The notes under the pieces: generated by a model
What the model saw: only the letters and a program-made list of their open reading frames with translations
The model's database searches: none
Told to the model about the DNA's origin: nothing
In this document: one piece after another, positions 16,888 through 26,987 of the stretch
Layout: every line of letters begins with the position of its first letter
How positions within the stretch are numbered: the first letter of the stretch is position 1
Position numbers and translations under genes: made by a program
Assembly: GCF_012912105.1 (NCBI RefSeq)
Contig: NZ_QMEA01000005.1
Location: 1-64,000 of the forward strand
Length of the DNA: 64,000 bases
Reading direction: 5' to 3'
Source of the DNA: Brasilonema sp. UFV-L1
GTDB lineage: Bacteria; Cyanobacteriota; Cyanobacteriia; Cyanobacteriales; Nostocaceae

Positions 16888-17916
16888 ATGGATTACAAAG
16901 ATGCAGGAGTTGATGTTGAGGCTGGTCGAGAATTTGTAAATCAAATTCGTCAGTTGGTTCACAGTACCTTTAGACCAGAAGTTATTGGTGGACTGGGTGG
17001 CTTCAGTGGCTGCTTTCAACTACCAAGTGGTTATAAGGAACCTATTTTGGTTTCTGGGACTGATGGTGTAGGTACCAAGCTGAAAATCGCTCATGCTCTT
17101 AACCGTCATGACACTGTTGGGATTGATTTGGTAGCAATGTGCGTCAACGATGTGCTCACATCTGGCGCAGAACCACTCTTCTTTTTAGATTATCTGGCAA
17201 CAGGTCATTTAAATAAAGAGCAACTTACTCAAGTGGTTGCAGGTATAGCCTCTGGGTGTCAGCAGGCGGGTTGCGCTTTACTGGGAGGAGAAACCGCCGA
17301 AATGCCAGGTTTTTACCAGGCGGGTGAGTATGACTTGGCTGGGTTTTGTGTGGGAATCGTGGAAAGAAGCCAAATGCTAGATGGTTCCCAGGTACAAGTG
17401 GGAGATGTGGCGATCGCCCTCGCAAGCACTGGTGTACATAGCAATGGCTTTAGTTTGGTGAGGAAAATTGTCAGCGAAAAAGGATTTTCATGGAGTGAGC
17501 GTTTAGAAGTATTTGGTAGTCAAACATTAGGAGAAGTTTTCCTCACACCTACGCGTATTTACGTTAAACCTGTCCTCAGTGCGCGTCAAGCAGGTTTGGA
17601 AATTCACGGTATGGCTCACATCACCGGTGGAGGTTTACCCGAAAACTTACCTCGTTGTTTGGGTAAAGGTCAAGCTATTAAGATAATTGGTGAAAGTTGG
17701 TCTATTCCACCTGTATTTCAGTGGTTAGCACAAGCTGGATCTGTGAGTTCTCAAGCTATGTATAATACTTTCAACATGGGGATCGCATTTGTGGTAATTG
17801 TACCTCCTCATCAAGAAGAACAAGCAATAACCTACTTTCAGTCACAAAACGTTACAGCCTTTACAATTGGTGAGGTCATCACTGGCTCAGGTGAATTGAT
17901 TGGATTACCAATATAA
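16888..17916 (+). CDS. purM: Phosphoribosylformylglycinamidine cyclo-ligase (AIR synthetase)
   Basis: A 342-residue PurM. It closes the imidazole ring of FGAM with ATP to give aminoimidazole ribonucleotide in de novo purine synthesis. [13 protein letters not shown] at the start, [40 protein letters not shown] and [15 protein letters not shown] are the signature motifs of the PurM/SelD/HypE ATP-binding superfamily. The conserved glycine-rich [13 protein letters not shown] is present. Full length, no fusion. It stands alone here; purE lies far away at 34947 on the other strand. Confidence 0.97.
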   Translation: MDYKDAGVDVEAGREFVNQIRQLVHSTFRPEVIGGLGGFSGCFQLPSGYKEPILVSGTDGVGTKLKIAHALNRHDTVGIDLVAMCVNDVLTSGAEPLFFLDYLATGHLNKEQLTQVVAGIASGCQQAGCALLGGETAEMPGFYQAGEYDLAGFCVGIVERSQMLDGSQVQVGDVAIALASTGVHSNGFSLVRKIVSEKGFSWSERLEVFGSQTLGEVFLTPTRIYVKPVLSARQAGLEIHGMAHITGGGLPENLPRCLGKGQAIKIIGESWSIPPVFQWLAQAGSVSSQAMYNTFNMGIAFVVIVPPHQEEQAITYFQSQNVTAFTIGEVITGSGELIGLPI

Positions 17917-18254
17917 GTGACAATATTGATACAACATAAAGTCTTTACTTTTGGTCTTTGAAATTACTTATTTGTCCTATTTTTAATATTTACTAAATAT
18001 CTACGACTGTTAAGAAATGTTGATTCAACGGAGATTTGATGCAACATTCCTTACTCTTTCTTATCAAACAAATCAAAAATACGCATGATCGCTAGCCTTT
18101 GAATTTGCTAACGTAGTCTTAACATATTGAAAAATTTTGCTAATGATGCCCAGAAAGTAGCAACCAACACTTCACAGCGGTGCTGGTGCGTTCTGGGCTG
18201 TTAGTATCATGTTTTTTCGTGTAAAAAATCACCTATATTGGAAAAGAGGGGGTT
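17917..18254. other. Intergenic region with long hairpin before the PHP gene
   Basis: Bases 18148-18198 form a long hairpin: gcccagaa pairs with ttctgggc (8 bases), and an inner accaacac pairs imperfectly with gtgctggt. A T-run (gttttttc) follows at 18211. It may be the end of an upstream transcript or a structured leader of the PHP gene. The rest is AT-rich with no gene. Confidence 0.45.
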
Positions 18255-18941
18255 ATGACTGTCAATATTGTAGAGGCATCTACCTCTAGGGAGCAATTAA
18301 AACAAGTATTCCAGAGTATTGATGCAAAAAGTTGCCCGAGGTATTTCAACTTTCATATGCACACTGTCCACTCGGATGGTAGGTTGCAACCAAGTGTATT
18401 GATGGAACAGGCGATCGCCATCGGTTTAAAAGGGTTTGCCATTACCGATCATCATACTATCACTGGTTATCAGGCTGCTCAAAGCTGGTTAGAAAACTGG
18501 AGGTGGAATAACCCTGGCGCAAATGCTCCCATTTTGTGGAGTGGAGTAGAAATTAATGCCAATCTTTTAGAGATTGAGGTTCATATTTTAGGTTATGGTT
18601 TTGAACCAGAGCATATTAGTATAAGACCTTACATTCAAAGAAAAGCAACTACAGGTGAAGAATATCAAGCAGCTAACGTCATTTCTGCAATTCAAAAGTC
18701 AGGAGGACTAGCGGTATTAGCTCACCCAGCTCGTTATAGGCGATCGCACTTTGAATTAATTCCCGCTGCTGCGGAAGCAGGAATTGATGGGGTTGAAACT
18801 TTTTATGCCTATAATAACCCTAACCCTTGGAAACCAAGTGAAAGAGAATCGATGCAAGTGCAACAATTGGCAAATGAGTACAATCTTTTAAATACCTGTG
18901 GTACCGATACTCACGGTTTAAACCTGCTCCAGCGGTTGTAA
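18255..18941 (+). CDS. PHP-domain metal-dependent phosphoesterase
   Basis: A 228-residue PHP (polymerase and histidinol phosphatase) domain protein. The first metal motif is NFHMHTVHSDG, then FAITDHHTITGY, an internal GVEIN with EVHILGYG, LAVLAHPARY, and the C-terminal GTDTHG. These supply the His, Asp and Glu ligands of the trinuclear metal site. Relatives hydrolyse 3',5'-nucleoside bisphosphates or oligoribonucleotides (YciV/RnaAM type). The order and spacing fit that group, but the protein is shorter than typical 280-residue members and ends soon after the last motif. It is monocistronic. Confidence 0.87.
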   Translation: MTVNIVEASTSREQLKQVFQSIDAKSCPRYFNFHMHTVHSDGRLQPSVLMEQAIAIGLKGFAITDHHTITGYQAAQSWLENWRWNNPGANAPILWSGVEINANLLEIEVHILGYGFEPEHISIRPYIQRKATTGEEYQAANVISAIQKSGGLAVLAHPARYRRSHFELIPAAAEAGIDGVETFYAYNNPNPWKPSERESMQVQQLANEYNLLNTCGTDTHGLNLLQRL

Positions 18942-19013
18942 GGTGATGGTTTCTTTGTTTTCACAACACTCCTGGTTCAACAAGCCAGGGGGTAAACAAT
19001 TCAAAATTCACGC

Positions 19014-19036
19014 ATTCGCTGCCTACGGCACGCTAC
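19014..19036. repeat. Interspersed 23-base repeat, copy 2
   Basis: Identical over 23 bases to 16793-16815, and embedded in a run of attcaaaattca-type sequence between the PHP and Uma2 genes. Confidence 0.7.
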
Positions 19037-19154
19037 TAACACATTCAAAATTCAAAATCTAGAAAACTAGTGCTAGTAAGTCCTTTTGCTTGTAGCTGTA
19101 TGCATTTTTATATGCGTGATAGTTGATCTTAGATTGTGGGTTTTGGATTCTAAA

Positions 19155-19799
19155 TTATTGCTGAAATTGGGATAATAACCAAGCGCCAACCTTACTATGA
19201 TTCATTTCACGAGTACGGCGAAAAGCTTCTTCCAAAAGAGAAATTGCTAACCCAGGTAAAACTTGAGACTGATAAATTTTTCGGCTACCACCATTTTCTA
19301 CAGCAAAAGCAATAACTTGAACGTTTTGTACATCTATAATCCAGTATTCACCGACTCCTAATTCTTCATATAGAAGACGTTTATCTCCTTTATCATCAGC
19401 AAGAGAAGTATTTGCAACCTCAATCACTAAATCTGGGGCTGGATAGGTATCAAGGTGAATAATGGAAGTACCCCAAGGGATGACGTCTGCATTTTTGCCA
19501 ATATAAAAAGACGCATCAGGTTGTGCATCATCATAGCCTGTTTTCCGGTAGCTGCAGTTATCATTCCCGTTCAAATCAATATCTTTGATGCTGGCAAACA
19601 GATGTACAGCATAGATAACAATCGAGTGATCTCGTGAATGGTCATTACCTACTGGTGGCATTTCAATCCTCATTTTACCGTTGTAGTAGTAGCCCTTGGC
19701 TTTTTCATATCCTGGATTTTCAATCACCTGAAGATATTCATTCCAAGTAGCTGCTACCCATGTGTCAGTTGGTAATTTTGTTTGTAGGTTAGTCATCAA
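19155..19799 (-). CDS. Uma2-family (DUF820) putative endonuclease
   Basis: A 214-residue member of the Uma2/DUF820 family, which has a PD-(D/E)XK restriction-endonuclease-like fold and is greatly expanded in filamentous cyanobacteria. The core reads QPDASFYI, then PDLVIEVANTSLADDKGDKRLLYEELGVGEYWIID. The Asp of PDLV, the Glu of IEV and the Lys after it fit the catalytic D-ExK triad. Cellular function is unknown; many copies accompany repeats and mobile DNA. It lies just downstream of the IS-disrupted operon, on the same strand. Confidence 0.88.
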   Translation of the reverse strand: MMTNLQTKLPTDTWVAATWNEYLQVIENPGYEKAKGYYYNGKMRIEMPPVGNDHSRDHSIVIYAVHLFASIKDIDLNGNDNCSYRKTGYDDAQPDASFYIGKNADVIPWGTSIIHLDTYPAPDLVIEVANTSLADDKGDKRLLYEELGVGEYWIIDVQNVQVIAFAVENGGSRKIYQSQVLPGLAISLLEEAFRRTREMNHSKVGAWLLSQFQQ

Positions 19800-19854
19800 A
19801 AAGTTGAGGAGAATTACGTTCTTTTTTCATTATGGCTTGCACAATATTCTCAGT

Positions 19855-20346
19855 TTAGTTTTGCTGCAACATGAAACGACGAACAAAAAAGCGATCAGGA
19901 ATTTCAGTTTCTTTTCCTGGCAAGAGTTGATGACGAATGCGGGCTTCAGTCACCCAGATTTGCTTACCTGCGATTGTCAAATTAACTGGAGACTCCAGGT
20001 TTTCGGCGATGACCTCTATTGACTTTGGTGTTTGAGGCGCAAAGACGTTAAGGCGGAGGAGGCGACCATTACCGCTAGCGATCGCCCCCTCTGTGACCAA
20101 CAGTGAACCATCTGCTGCAAACTGCATTCCATCAGGATTCTCAAGTTTGCGCTGCAACGCTATGGTTTCAACTCTTGGCTTTCCCTGTGCTTGCGGAGTC
20201 AGTTTAAACAGCTTGCCATCGGAGAACATACCAACGATCAAGACTCCATCTGGACTTCGGGCAATTCCACCTAGCCCAATTTGTTGGGCGCGCAACTGTG
20301 GATCTTCTGCCCAAACCTGAAGTTGAGTGGCTCCGGGTGCAAGGTA
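19855..20346 (-). pseudogene. 5'-truncated SMP-30/gluconolactonase-like beta-propeller gene
   Basis: From 20346 the frame reads YLAPGATQLQVWAEDPQL, then GLGGIARSPDGVLIVG, PDGMQFAADGSLLVTE and IWVTEARI, ending QQN. The repeated PDG and LLVTE/IWVTE blades are those of SMP-30/gluconolactonase/LRE-like propellers. The N-terminal blades and start codon are missing because the IS200/IS605 element ends at 20347. The open frame used by simple ORF calling (start at 20295) is only the distal part. The fragment belongs to the merR-SDR-ABM unit upstream of the IS, and is probably non-functional. Confidence 0.75.
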
Positions 20347-20500
20347 TTGACGCTCCCACGGCTACCACATTTTCGCTCCGCTCCAATGTGGCATAAAGCC
20401 GTGGGATTCTGGCATCTAGTCCCCAATCCCCGTGGATTGGGTTTTCATCCAGTTAGGGGCTGCGCCAAGCAGCCCATTCTCTGAATCGGACATAACCATT
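20347..20500 (-). ncRNA. Probable TnpB omega-RNA (right-end guide RNA scaffold)
   Basis: TnpB nucleases use an RNA made from the 3' end of tnpB through the right end, with the guide taken from flanking DNA. Here the strand continues from the tnpB C-terminal codons through hairpin-rich sequence (ccaatcccc / ggggattgg near 20423-20445, then the terminal compound hairpin) to 20347. The guide would start at 20346 inside the SMP-30 fragment. The extent is inferred; the 5' end is unknown. Confidence 0.4.
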
Positions 20501-21585
20501 GCAGCCATGTCTTTCTTTAGATCCAGAGAACAAGCAAAACCATCCCACTGCGCTATATTTCTGGCAGCATTGAGGTCTGCATTATGATAGTGTCCATGTG
20601 GACAGTTGAAGTGGTGTCTGTCTCTAATTCCCAATGTCCCGCAAGTTGAGCAAGATTTTGACGTGTATGGTGCAGGACGTTTGATTAATTTTAATCCTGA
20701 TATAGCTAGCTTGTAGTCTAACTTCATCTCTAACGAGTAGAATGACCACGAGTGGCGGGATTGAGCAGAATCAGCACGTTGTTTTTTAGATTGCTTCATG
20801 GTTTTTCGACATCCTTCCAAGTCTTCAACTACTACATCAGCATTCTTGTACTCAGCAAAACGCACTATCCGACGCGAGGCAGTGTGATCTACTGCGTCCA
20901 TCCAACGACGTTCTTTCTTATCCCACTTTTTAAGTGCTCTAAATTTTTTAGCCTCTTGTAGTTGCTTGCGTCGTTTTTGAAAATAACGACGACGATGCAT
21001 GACTTGTTTGCCGCTAAAAAACTTGCCAAACCCACTTTTGGAAGCCACTACTGCAAGATTGTTCTGTCCTCTATCACAGCCGATTCTTGTCGTTGTTGCA
21101 ACTTCTGGAACTTCCTCGGTTACAGAAACATAGACATACCATTTATTTCGATGCTTAATAATTTTGGCACTTCCTCTTTCAACTGCACCGTTGAGAATTC
21201 CTTCTAGAACTGGTTGCCAGTGTTTAGATGCAACTTCAACAGGAACACGTTTTGTTCCTTTGATAGTGGGGAAGCTGACACTATACGTAGTTCCCACTTT
21301 ATGCAGTGCCCAGTTCTGATTGTTGACTTCTGGTGGTAATCGCTTGAAAGATTTTGCTTTTTTACCAGCATCAGACGTGGTATGTCGGATGACTTGATTA
21401 GACAGAGCAGACATAAGACGAGTCTGAACTTTAGAGGTTGTCAACTTTCGTCTTTCTGGAAGAGGAATAGTTAGCAACCAATTAGCTAAGTCTGTTGCCT
21501 CAACTGTAATTTCTTCAAATAGTTCAGATTTGGTTTTATTTAGTTGTGGAAACTTTAACTTAATTGTTCGTGTTACTCGTCTCAA
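20416..21585 (-). CDS. tnpB: RNA-guided endonuclease TnpB
   Basis: A TnpB (OrfB) protein of about 389 residues, ancestor-like to Cas12, cutting DNA next to a TAM under omega-RNA guidance. Residue numbers are counted from a GTG at 21594. RuvC-I is IGCDRGQNN (Asp174), RuvC-II is DVVVEDLEG (Glu257) and RuvC-III is HNADLNAARN (Asp340), so the catalytic triad is intact. The zinc finger is CSTCG (Cys315, Cys318) with CPHGHYHN (Cys331), but the usual fourth Cys is replaced by His. The first codon is probably TTG at 21585, since AAGGAGG lies seven bases upstream and overlaps the GTG. There is no partner TnpA. Confidence 0.92.
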   Translation of the reverse strand: MRRVTRTIKLKFPQLNKTKSELFEEITVEATDLANWLLTIPLPERRKLTTSKVQTRLMSALSNQVIRHTTSDAGKKAKSFKRLPPEVNNQNWALHKVGTTYSVSFPTIKGTKRVPVEVASKHWQPVLEGILNGAVERGSAKIIKHRNKWYVYVSVTEEVPEVATTTRIGCDRGQNNLAVVASKSGFGKFFSGKQVMHRRRYFQKRRKQLQEAKKFRALKKWDKKERRWMDAVDHTASRRIVRFAEYKNADVVVEDLEGCRKTMKQSKKQRADSAQSRHSWSFYSLEMKLDYKLAISGLKLIKRPAPYTSKSCSTCGTLGIRDRHHFNCPHGHYHNADLNAARNIAQWDGFACSLDLKKDMAAMVMSDSENGLLGAAPNWMKTQSTGIGD

Positions 21586-21741
21586 ATCTATCACCTCCTT
21601 GGTCTTCTTATTTTACCCATTTGGGTAAGACAAGATATCAAGCTAACACAAAGTTTCTGTTAAGATATGACGGCAACGCGCATTTGCCACGCACTCATCC
21701 CACCCCTAGAAGGAGTGGGCTTTCTGCTCCCGACACTGTAA

Positions 21742-21870
21742 GTCAAAGGTGATGCAGCCTGGTTCAGCACGAGTTGGTAAGAGCAAACCCAATAAATCCT
21801 GCTGCATTTGCTGTTCCATGCCGGGTTTTGCTTTGATGTGGGCGATGATCGTCAAAGGTGAGTGCGTCAT
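21742..21870 (-). pseudogene. N-terminal fragment of an antibiotic biosynthesis monooxygenase (ABM) gene
   Basis: From ATG 21870 (AGGAGA ribosome-binding site six bases upstream) the frame reads MTHSPLTIIAHIKAKPGMEQ, then LLPTRAEPGCITFD. This is the first 43 residues of an ABM-domain quinol monooxygenase (YgiN-like). The frame then runs into IS sequence and stops. The rest of the roughly 95-residue domain is not found on the far side of the IS. It lies 21 bases downstream of the SDR gene as its operon partner. ABM proteins oxidise quinols or aromatic substrates, matching the theme of the region. Confidence 0.75.
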
Positions 21871-21891
21871 TTTATCTCCTAAAGTTGAACT

Positions 21892-22653
21892 CTAACGATG
21901 ACCGGGAATTGCGTAGCCAGCATCAACAGAAATGGTTTGCCCAGTAATGTAGGATGCAGCATCTGAGCAAAGCCACACTACAACCTCTGCAACTTCCTCT
22001 GAGGTGCCAAACCGTTTTGCCGGAATATGGTTAATAAAAGGTTTTGCCCCTTCATCTTCTGGATGAAAGAAGCGGCGAGACATTTCGGTGTCGATGATTC
22101 CCGGGTTGATATTGTTGATGCGAATACCCTGACTAGCGTACTCCAGTGCTGCTGGTCGCACCATGCCATCGAGTCCGCCTTTGCTAGCAGAGTAGATGGT
22201 TGACCCCATCAATCCGCCTTTTGCCAACCAGGATGAGGTGTTGACGATCGCGCCGCCGCTCCCCTGCTTCAGCAGTTGTTCAATTTCATATTTCATGCAC
22301 AGCCAAACTCCTTTCAAGTTGACCGTCATTGTGTGTTCCCAATCGGCTTCTGTCAGTTGAGTTATTGGAGCAAACTTTCCCTCTGTGCCTGCGTTGTTGA
22401 AGGCGTAATCTAAACGACCATAAGTTTTGACGGTAGTTTTGATTAAGTTGGCAATTTCATCACTTTTAGAAACATCAGTTTGAACGAATGTGGCTTCACC
22501 ACCCGCATTCTTAATCAGACGCACAACTTCGTCACTTTCTCGTCTCGCAGCAACAACAACATTTGCTCCTGCTTTGGCAAAGGCGATCGCAGCAGCACGA
22601 CCAATACCAGAGCTACCCCCAGTCACGAGGGCAACTTTCCCCTGAAAGTTCAT
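21892..22653 (-). CDS. Short-chain dehydrogenase/reductase (glucose-1-dehydrogenase-like)
   Basis: A 253-residue classical SDR with TGGSSGIGRA (cofactor binding, residues 10-19), NNAGTEG and a catalytic Ser in NTSSWL. Tyr-Lys lies in YSASKGGLDG, and DTEMSRRF and GQTISVDAGYA close the fold. AARRES after strand 2 (Arg-Arg) suggests NADP(H). It begins 37 bases after the MerR gene and ends 21 bases before the ABM fragment, so it forms a MerR-controlled operon. The substrate is unknown; such SDR-ABM-MerR units occur in detoxification contexts. Confidence 0.92.
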   Translation of the reverse strand: MNFQGKVALVTGGSSGIGRAAAIAFAKAGANVVVAARRESDEVVRLIKNAGGEATFVQTDVSKSDEIANLIKTTVKTYGRLDYAFNNAGTEGKFAPITQLTEADWEHTMTVNLKGVWLCMKYEIEQLLKQGSGGAIVNTSSWLAKGGLMGSTIYSASKGGLDGMVRPAALEYASQGIRINNINPGIIDTEMSRRFFHPEDEGAKPFINHIPAKRFGTSEEVAEVVVWLCSDAASYITGQTISVDAGYAIPGHR

Positions 22654-22690
22654 AGTTCAATCTCCTAGTTTTCGATTGAAGTGAAAATAA

Positions 22691-23128
22691 TTAGCGCACC
22701 TTATTGTTTAGAACTTCTTCTAGATAATGTTTCCAGAAGATGCAATTGTGATCGCTTTCACCTGTTGCTTCGAGTTGTTTGTAATGTTCAATTTTCAACT
22801 CAATGACTTGTAGATGATGCGTCAGTTCCTCTAAGTGTTTTTTCACCTGATTGCGATGCTCCTCAAGTAGTACACGCCGTTCGCCAACCTCATTGGGACG
22901 CTGACGAACCAGATCTGCAAAGGCAAGCACTCTTTGAATTGACATCCCAGTTTCCCGTAAACGCACTAGGAATTCCAGCCAAGCAACATCCTCGGCAGAG
23001 TATCGTCGATGACCGTTTGCTGCGCGTTGAATCGGAGCCAAAAGCCCAACTTTCTCGTAATAACGTAAAGCGTGGATGCTTAGTCCTGTTGCTTGGGCAA
23101 CTTGTTGGATGGTGAACTCACTTGTCAT
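22691..23128 (-). CDS. MerR-family transcriptional regulator
   Basis: A 145-residue MerR protein. The N-terminal winged HTH is FTIQQVAQATGLSIHALRYYEKVGLL followed by ANGHRRYSAEDVAWL, then a dimerisation coiled coil (about 80-125). The C-terminal tail has a single Cys (HNCIFWKHYLEEV), unlike metal-binding MerR proteins that need paired Cys. It therefore fits the small-molecule or aldehyde/quinone-responsive AdhR/YfmP-like group. The protein starts seven bases below a promoter of classic MerR architecture (23135-23165), so it probably autoregulates and controls SDR, ABM and SMP-30. Confidence 0.93.
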   Translation of the reverse strand: MTSEFTIQQVAQATGLSIHALRYYEKVGLLAPIQRAANGHRRYSAEDVAWLEFLVRLRETGMSIQRVLAFADLVRQRPNEVGERRVLLEEHRNQVKKHLEELTHHLQVIELKIEHYKQLEATGESDHNCIFWKHYLEEVLNNKVR

Positions 23129-23134
23129 GCTAAT

Positions 23135-23165
23135 ACTATAAAAGCTAGAGTGTACTCTAGGTCAA
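23135..23165 (-). promoter_or_regulatory. MerR-type promoter with 19-bp spacer and internal dyad
   Basis: On the minus strand TTGACC (23160-23165) and TATAGT (23135-23140) are separated by exactly 19 bases, the over-long spacing that MerR proteins correct by twisting DNA. The spacer contains ctagagt / actctag, perfect 7-base arms around two bases (23145-23160). The -10 is seven bases from the merR ATG, so the transcript has almost no leader. Confidence 0.85.
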
Positions 23166-23268
23166 CACTAAATTTGCACAAAGTTTCTGAACGTATGCTT
23201 GAAACTGTGCGATCGCCTTTGGCGCTGCGCTCTGCGCAATCGCGAAGCGGCTCCTGTGGAGCATCGCC

Positions 23269-24171
23269 CTATAAAGTCGGACTGAAACTTTGACTCACAA
23301 CTTCTTTGGTAACCTCAAGGAACGTCCGCAAAACTGGTAATGACTCATCTTGTCGCCAGACTGCTACTAGCTCCACCTCTACATCCAATGTATCTAGAGT
23401 AATGTATACAACTCCTGTCCTGTGAATATTACGGATGGAAGCAGGAGCGAGGGAGACACCCATACCAGCAGAGACAAGACCAAGAATAGTTTGCTTTTGG
23501 CTAGCTTTTTGCACGACTTTAGGACTAAAACCTGCTTGTTGGAATAAACTAATACACTGGTCGTAGTAGCCAGGTTCTAACTGACGTGATACCAGAATGA
23601 AGGATTCGTTCGCCAGCATAGATAATGCTAACTCTGGCTGAGTTGCCAAAGGATGAGTTTCTGGCAATATAACGACAAGTGGCTCCTTAAGGATTGGTTC
23701 AAGAGTCAAAGAAGCATCAGGTATAGGCGGAATCATCAAACCAAGATGGATTTGCTGTTCTTGCAGCGCCTGTACTTGAGCAGTTGTTGTCATTTCCTCT
23801 AATTCGAGTTCCACACGTGGAAAACGCTCTCGAAAAATCCTCAAAGCTTTGGGTAAAACACTGTAGGTAGCAAAACCGGAGAATCCGACTTTGAGTCTTC
23901 CGCTTTCTCCCTGAGCAACTTGTCTTACTATCTCTACAGCCTGAGTTGCTTTCAGCAGAATGTGACGCGCTTCTGCCAAAAATGCTTTTCCTGGTTCTGT
24001 TAATTGAACTCGGCGCTTAGTGCGGTGAAACAAGAGTACGCCTAATTCATCCTCCAGTTGGCGGATTTGTTGACTCAGAGGTTGCTGAGTCATGTGCAAT
24101 CGTTGTGCAGCTCGACCAAAGTGCAGTTCCTCTGCAACAGCAACAAAATAGCGTAAATGTCGAAGCTCCAT
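23269..24171 (-). CDS. LysR-family transcriptional regulator
   Basis: A 300-residue LysR protein. The N-terminal HTH is RHLRYFVAVAEELHFGRAAQRLHMTQQPLSQQIRQLE, with the pattern of the BenM/CatM/AlsR group (TQQPLS, then LGVLLFHRTKR). The effector-binding domain starts at about residue 90 (GRLKVGFSGFATYSVLP). It is divergent from the plant-type ketol-acid reductoisomerase gene across 110 bases, the usual LysR arrangement for controlling a neighbour. AlsR, a relative, regulates acetolactate metabolism, so regulation of the reductoisomerase by an acetolactate-linked signal is plausible but unproven. The start is fixed by the HTH. Confidence 0.93.
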   Translation of the reverse strand: MELRHLRYFVAVAEELHFGRAAQRLHMTQQPLSQQIRQLEDELGVLLFHRTKRRVQLTEPGKAFLAEARHILLKATQAVEIVRQVAQGESGRLKVGFSGFATYSVLPKALRIFRERFPRVELELEEMTTTAQVQALQEQQIHLGLMIPPIPDASLTLEPILKEPLVVILPETHPLATQPELALSMLANESFILVSRQLEPGYYDQCISLFQQAGFSPKVVQKASQKQTILGLVSAGMGVSLAPASIRNIHRTGVVYITLDTLDVEVELVAVWRQDESLPVLRTFLEVTKEVVSQSFSPTL

Positions 24172-25751
<1,580 letters not shown>

Positions 25752-26103
25752 GTAGCCCTTAAGTGGTACAAGATTACCTATCTTTTCCTTGGCGTTCTTG
25801 GCGACGCCAGTCGCACGCCACTTGCACTTAACGAGGACTCATGCGTTCCCTCTGGTGTTAGAGAGAAACCGTATTGACAGACACGTGCTCATCGCACTGG
25901 CATACCCCTTTGAGCATATTCCCTCCGTTTTTCTTGCTGGAGGGGATTTTATTGTACAAAGCGATAGCTTCGCTGCTGCGCCATCGCCTCAAAACATAAC
26001 GATCAACTTGGGTGAATACTTAACGACTAAGACAAATTGACCCCTTAAAGTCATAAACTGAAAAATGCACCTAGTAGCGTTATTGTTTTTGACGAAATCA
26101 CCT
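25752..26103. other. Intergenic region with terminator-like hairpin
   Basis: Arms ccctcc (25921-25926) and ggaggg (25939-25944) precede gattttattg, a possible terminator for the KARI transcript. A gcgatagcttcgctgctgcgc repeat follows near 25960. The plus-strand open frame through this stretch (25789-26040) has no protein-like features. Confidence 0.5.
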
Positions 26104-26829
26104 GTGCGAAAAATAGTTATTGCCGGTAACTGGAAAATGTTCAAAACTCAGGCAGAATCCCTGGAGTTTTTAAAAGGATTTCTGCCCAGCTTGGACGAAA
26201 CCCCTCAAGGGCGAGAAGTGGTATTATGCGTCCCCTTCACTGACTTAAACGTTTTGTCCAAGAGTTTGCATGGAAGTCGTGTACAATTGGGAGCGCAAAA
26301 TATCCATTGGGAAGAGAGTGGAGCTTATACGGGTGAGATTTCCGGACCAATGCTGCAAGAAATTGGGGTGCGCTATGTTATTGTCGGTCATAGCGAACGC
26401 CGGCAATACTTTGGTGAAACGGATCACACCGTCAACCTGCGCCTCAAAGCTGCTCAATGGTTTGGTTTTACCCCAATTTTATGTGTAGGTGAAACAAAAC
26501 AACAAAGAGATGCCCTGGAAACAGAATCACTGATTATCAGCCAACTCGAAAAAGATCTAGTGGATATTGATCAACAGAATTTGGTGATTGCTTATGAACC
26601 CATTTGGGCGATTGGTACTGGCGACACTTGTGAAGCTAAGGAAGCTAACCGTGTCATAGGTTTAATTCGCAGCCAATTGAGCAATCCTGATGTACCCATT
26701 CAATACGGTGGTTCGGTAAAGCCGAATAATATAGACGAAATCATGGCTCAAAGCGAAATTGATGGTGTTTTGGTGGGAGGAGCAAGTTTGGAACCTGCAA
26801 GTTTCGCCAGACTTGTGAATTATCGGTGA
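26104..26829 (+). CDS. tpiA: Triosephosphate isomerase
   Basis: A 241-residue TIM barrel interconverting dihydroxyacetone phosphate and glyceraldehyde 3-phosphate in glycolysis and the Calvin cycle. Active-site residues are visible: Lys of AGNWKMFK, His of VGHSERR and Glu of [11 protein letters not shown], with phosphate-binding YGGSVKP and [10 protein letters not shown] longer frame starts at ATG 26065, but the protein family begins at [10 protein letters not shown], so the GTG at 26104 was chosen. folP follows 158 bases downstream on the same strand across two palindromic repeats. Confidence 0.96.
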   Translation: MRKIVIAGNWKMFKTQAESLEFLKGFLPSLDETPQGREVVLCVPFTDLNVLSKSLHGSRVQLGAQNIHWEESGAYTGEISGPMLQEIGVRYVIVGHSERRQYFGETDHTVNLRLKAAQWFGFTPILCVGETKQQRDALETESLIISQLEKDLVDIDQQNLVIAYEPIWAIGTGDTCEAKEANRVIGLIRSQLSNPDVPIQYGGSVKPNNIDEIMAQSEIDGVLVGGASLEPASFARLVNYR

Positions 26830-26849
26830 TTCATGTATATTTTCTCTCG

Positions 26850-26968
26850 TTCCCTGGCTGAGCCAGGGAATGCATATAGTGAGACTCTCACGTAGAAATA
26901 GCAAAATTTCTCCTGAAATCTGGAGGCGGAGCCTTTAGTAAACCGTTCCTGGGCTGAGCCTAGGAACG
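26850..26968. repeat. Pair of related palindromic repeats
   Basis: A 21-base perfect palindrome (26850-26870, arms ttccctggct / agccagggaa) and a second, related one (26944-26968, cgttcctgggct / agcctaggaacg, one mismatch) lie between tpiA and folP. They are a common interspersed repeat type in cyanobacteria and could act as terminator-like structures. Confidence 0.75.
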
Positions 26969-26987
26969 AGTGTAGAGCGTAAATTTT

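Larger units (their letters stand above)
20347..21741 (-). mobile_element. IS200/IS605-family element carrying only tnpB
   Basis: About 1.4 kb. The right end (low coordinates) is a compound hairpin, cccacggct (20355-20363) with agccgtggg (20397-20405) and an inner ccacatt/aatgtgg pair, then a tail ending gtcaa at 20347. The left end near 21741 carries a hairpin with cccactcc / ggggtggg (21699-21719), and abuts TTTGAC on the minus strand, a plausible target/TAM. No tnpA_Y1 is present, so it moves only with a transposase in trans. It separates an ABM gene fragment from an SMP-30 fragment. Boundaries are inferred from hairpins and from loss of host reading frames. Confidence 0.75.

Noticed and set aside
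25789-26040. 83-residue plus-strand frame before tpiA
   Set aside because: Contains a terminator-like hairpin and repeat; no support as a gene.
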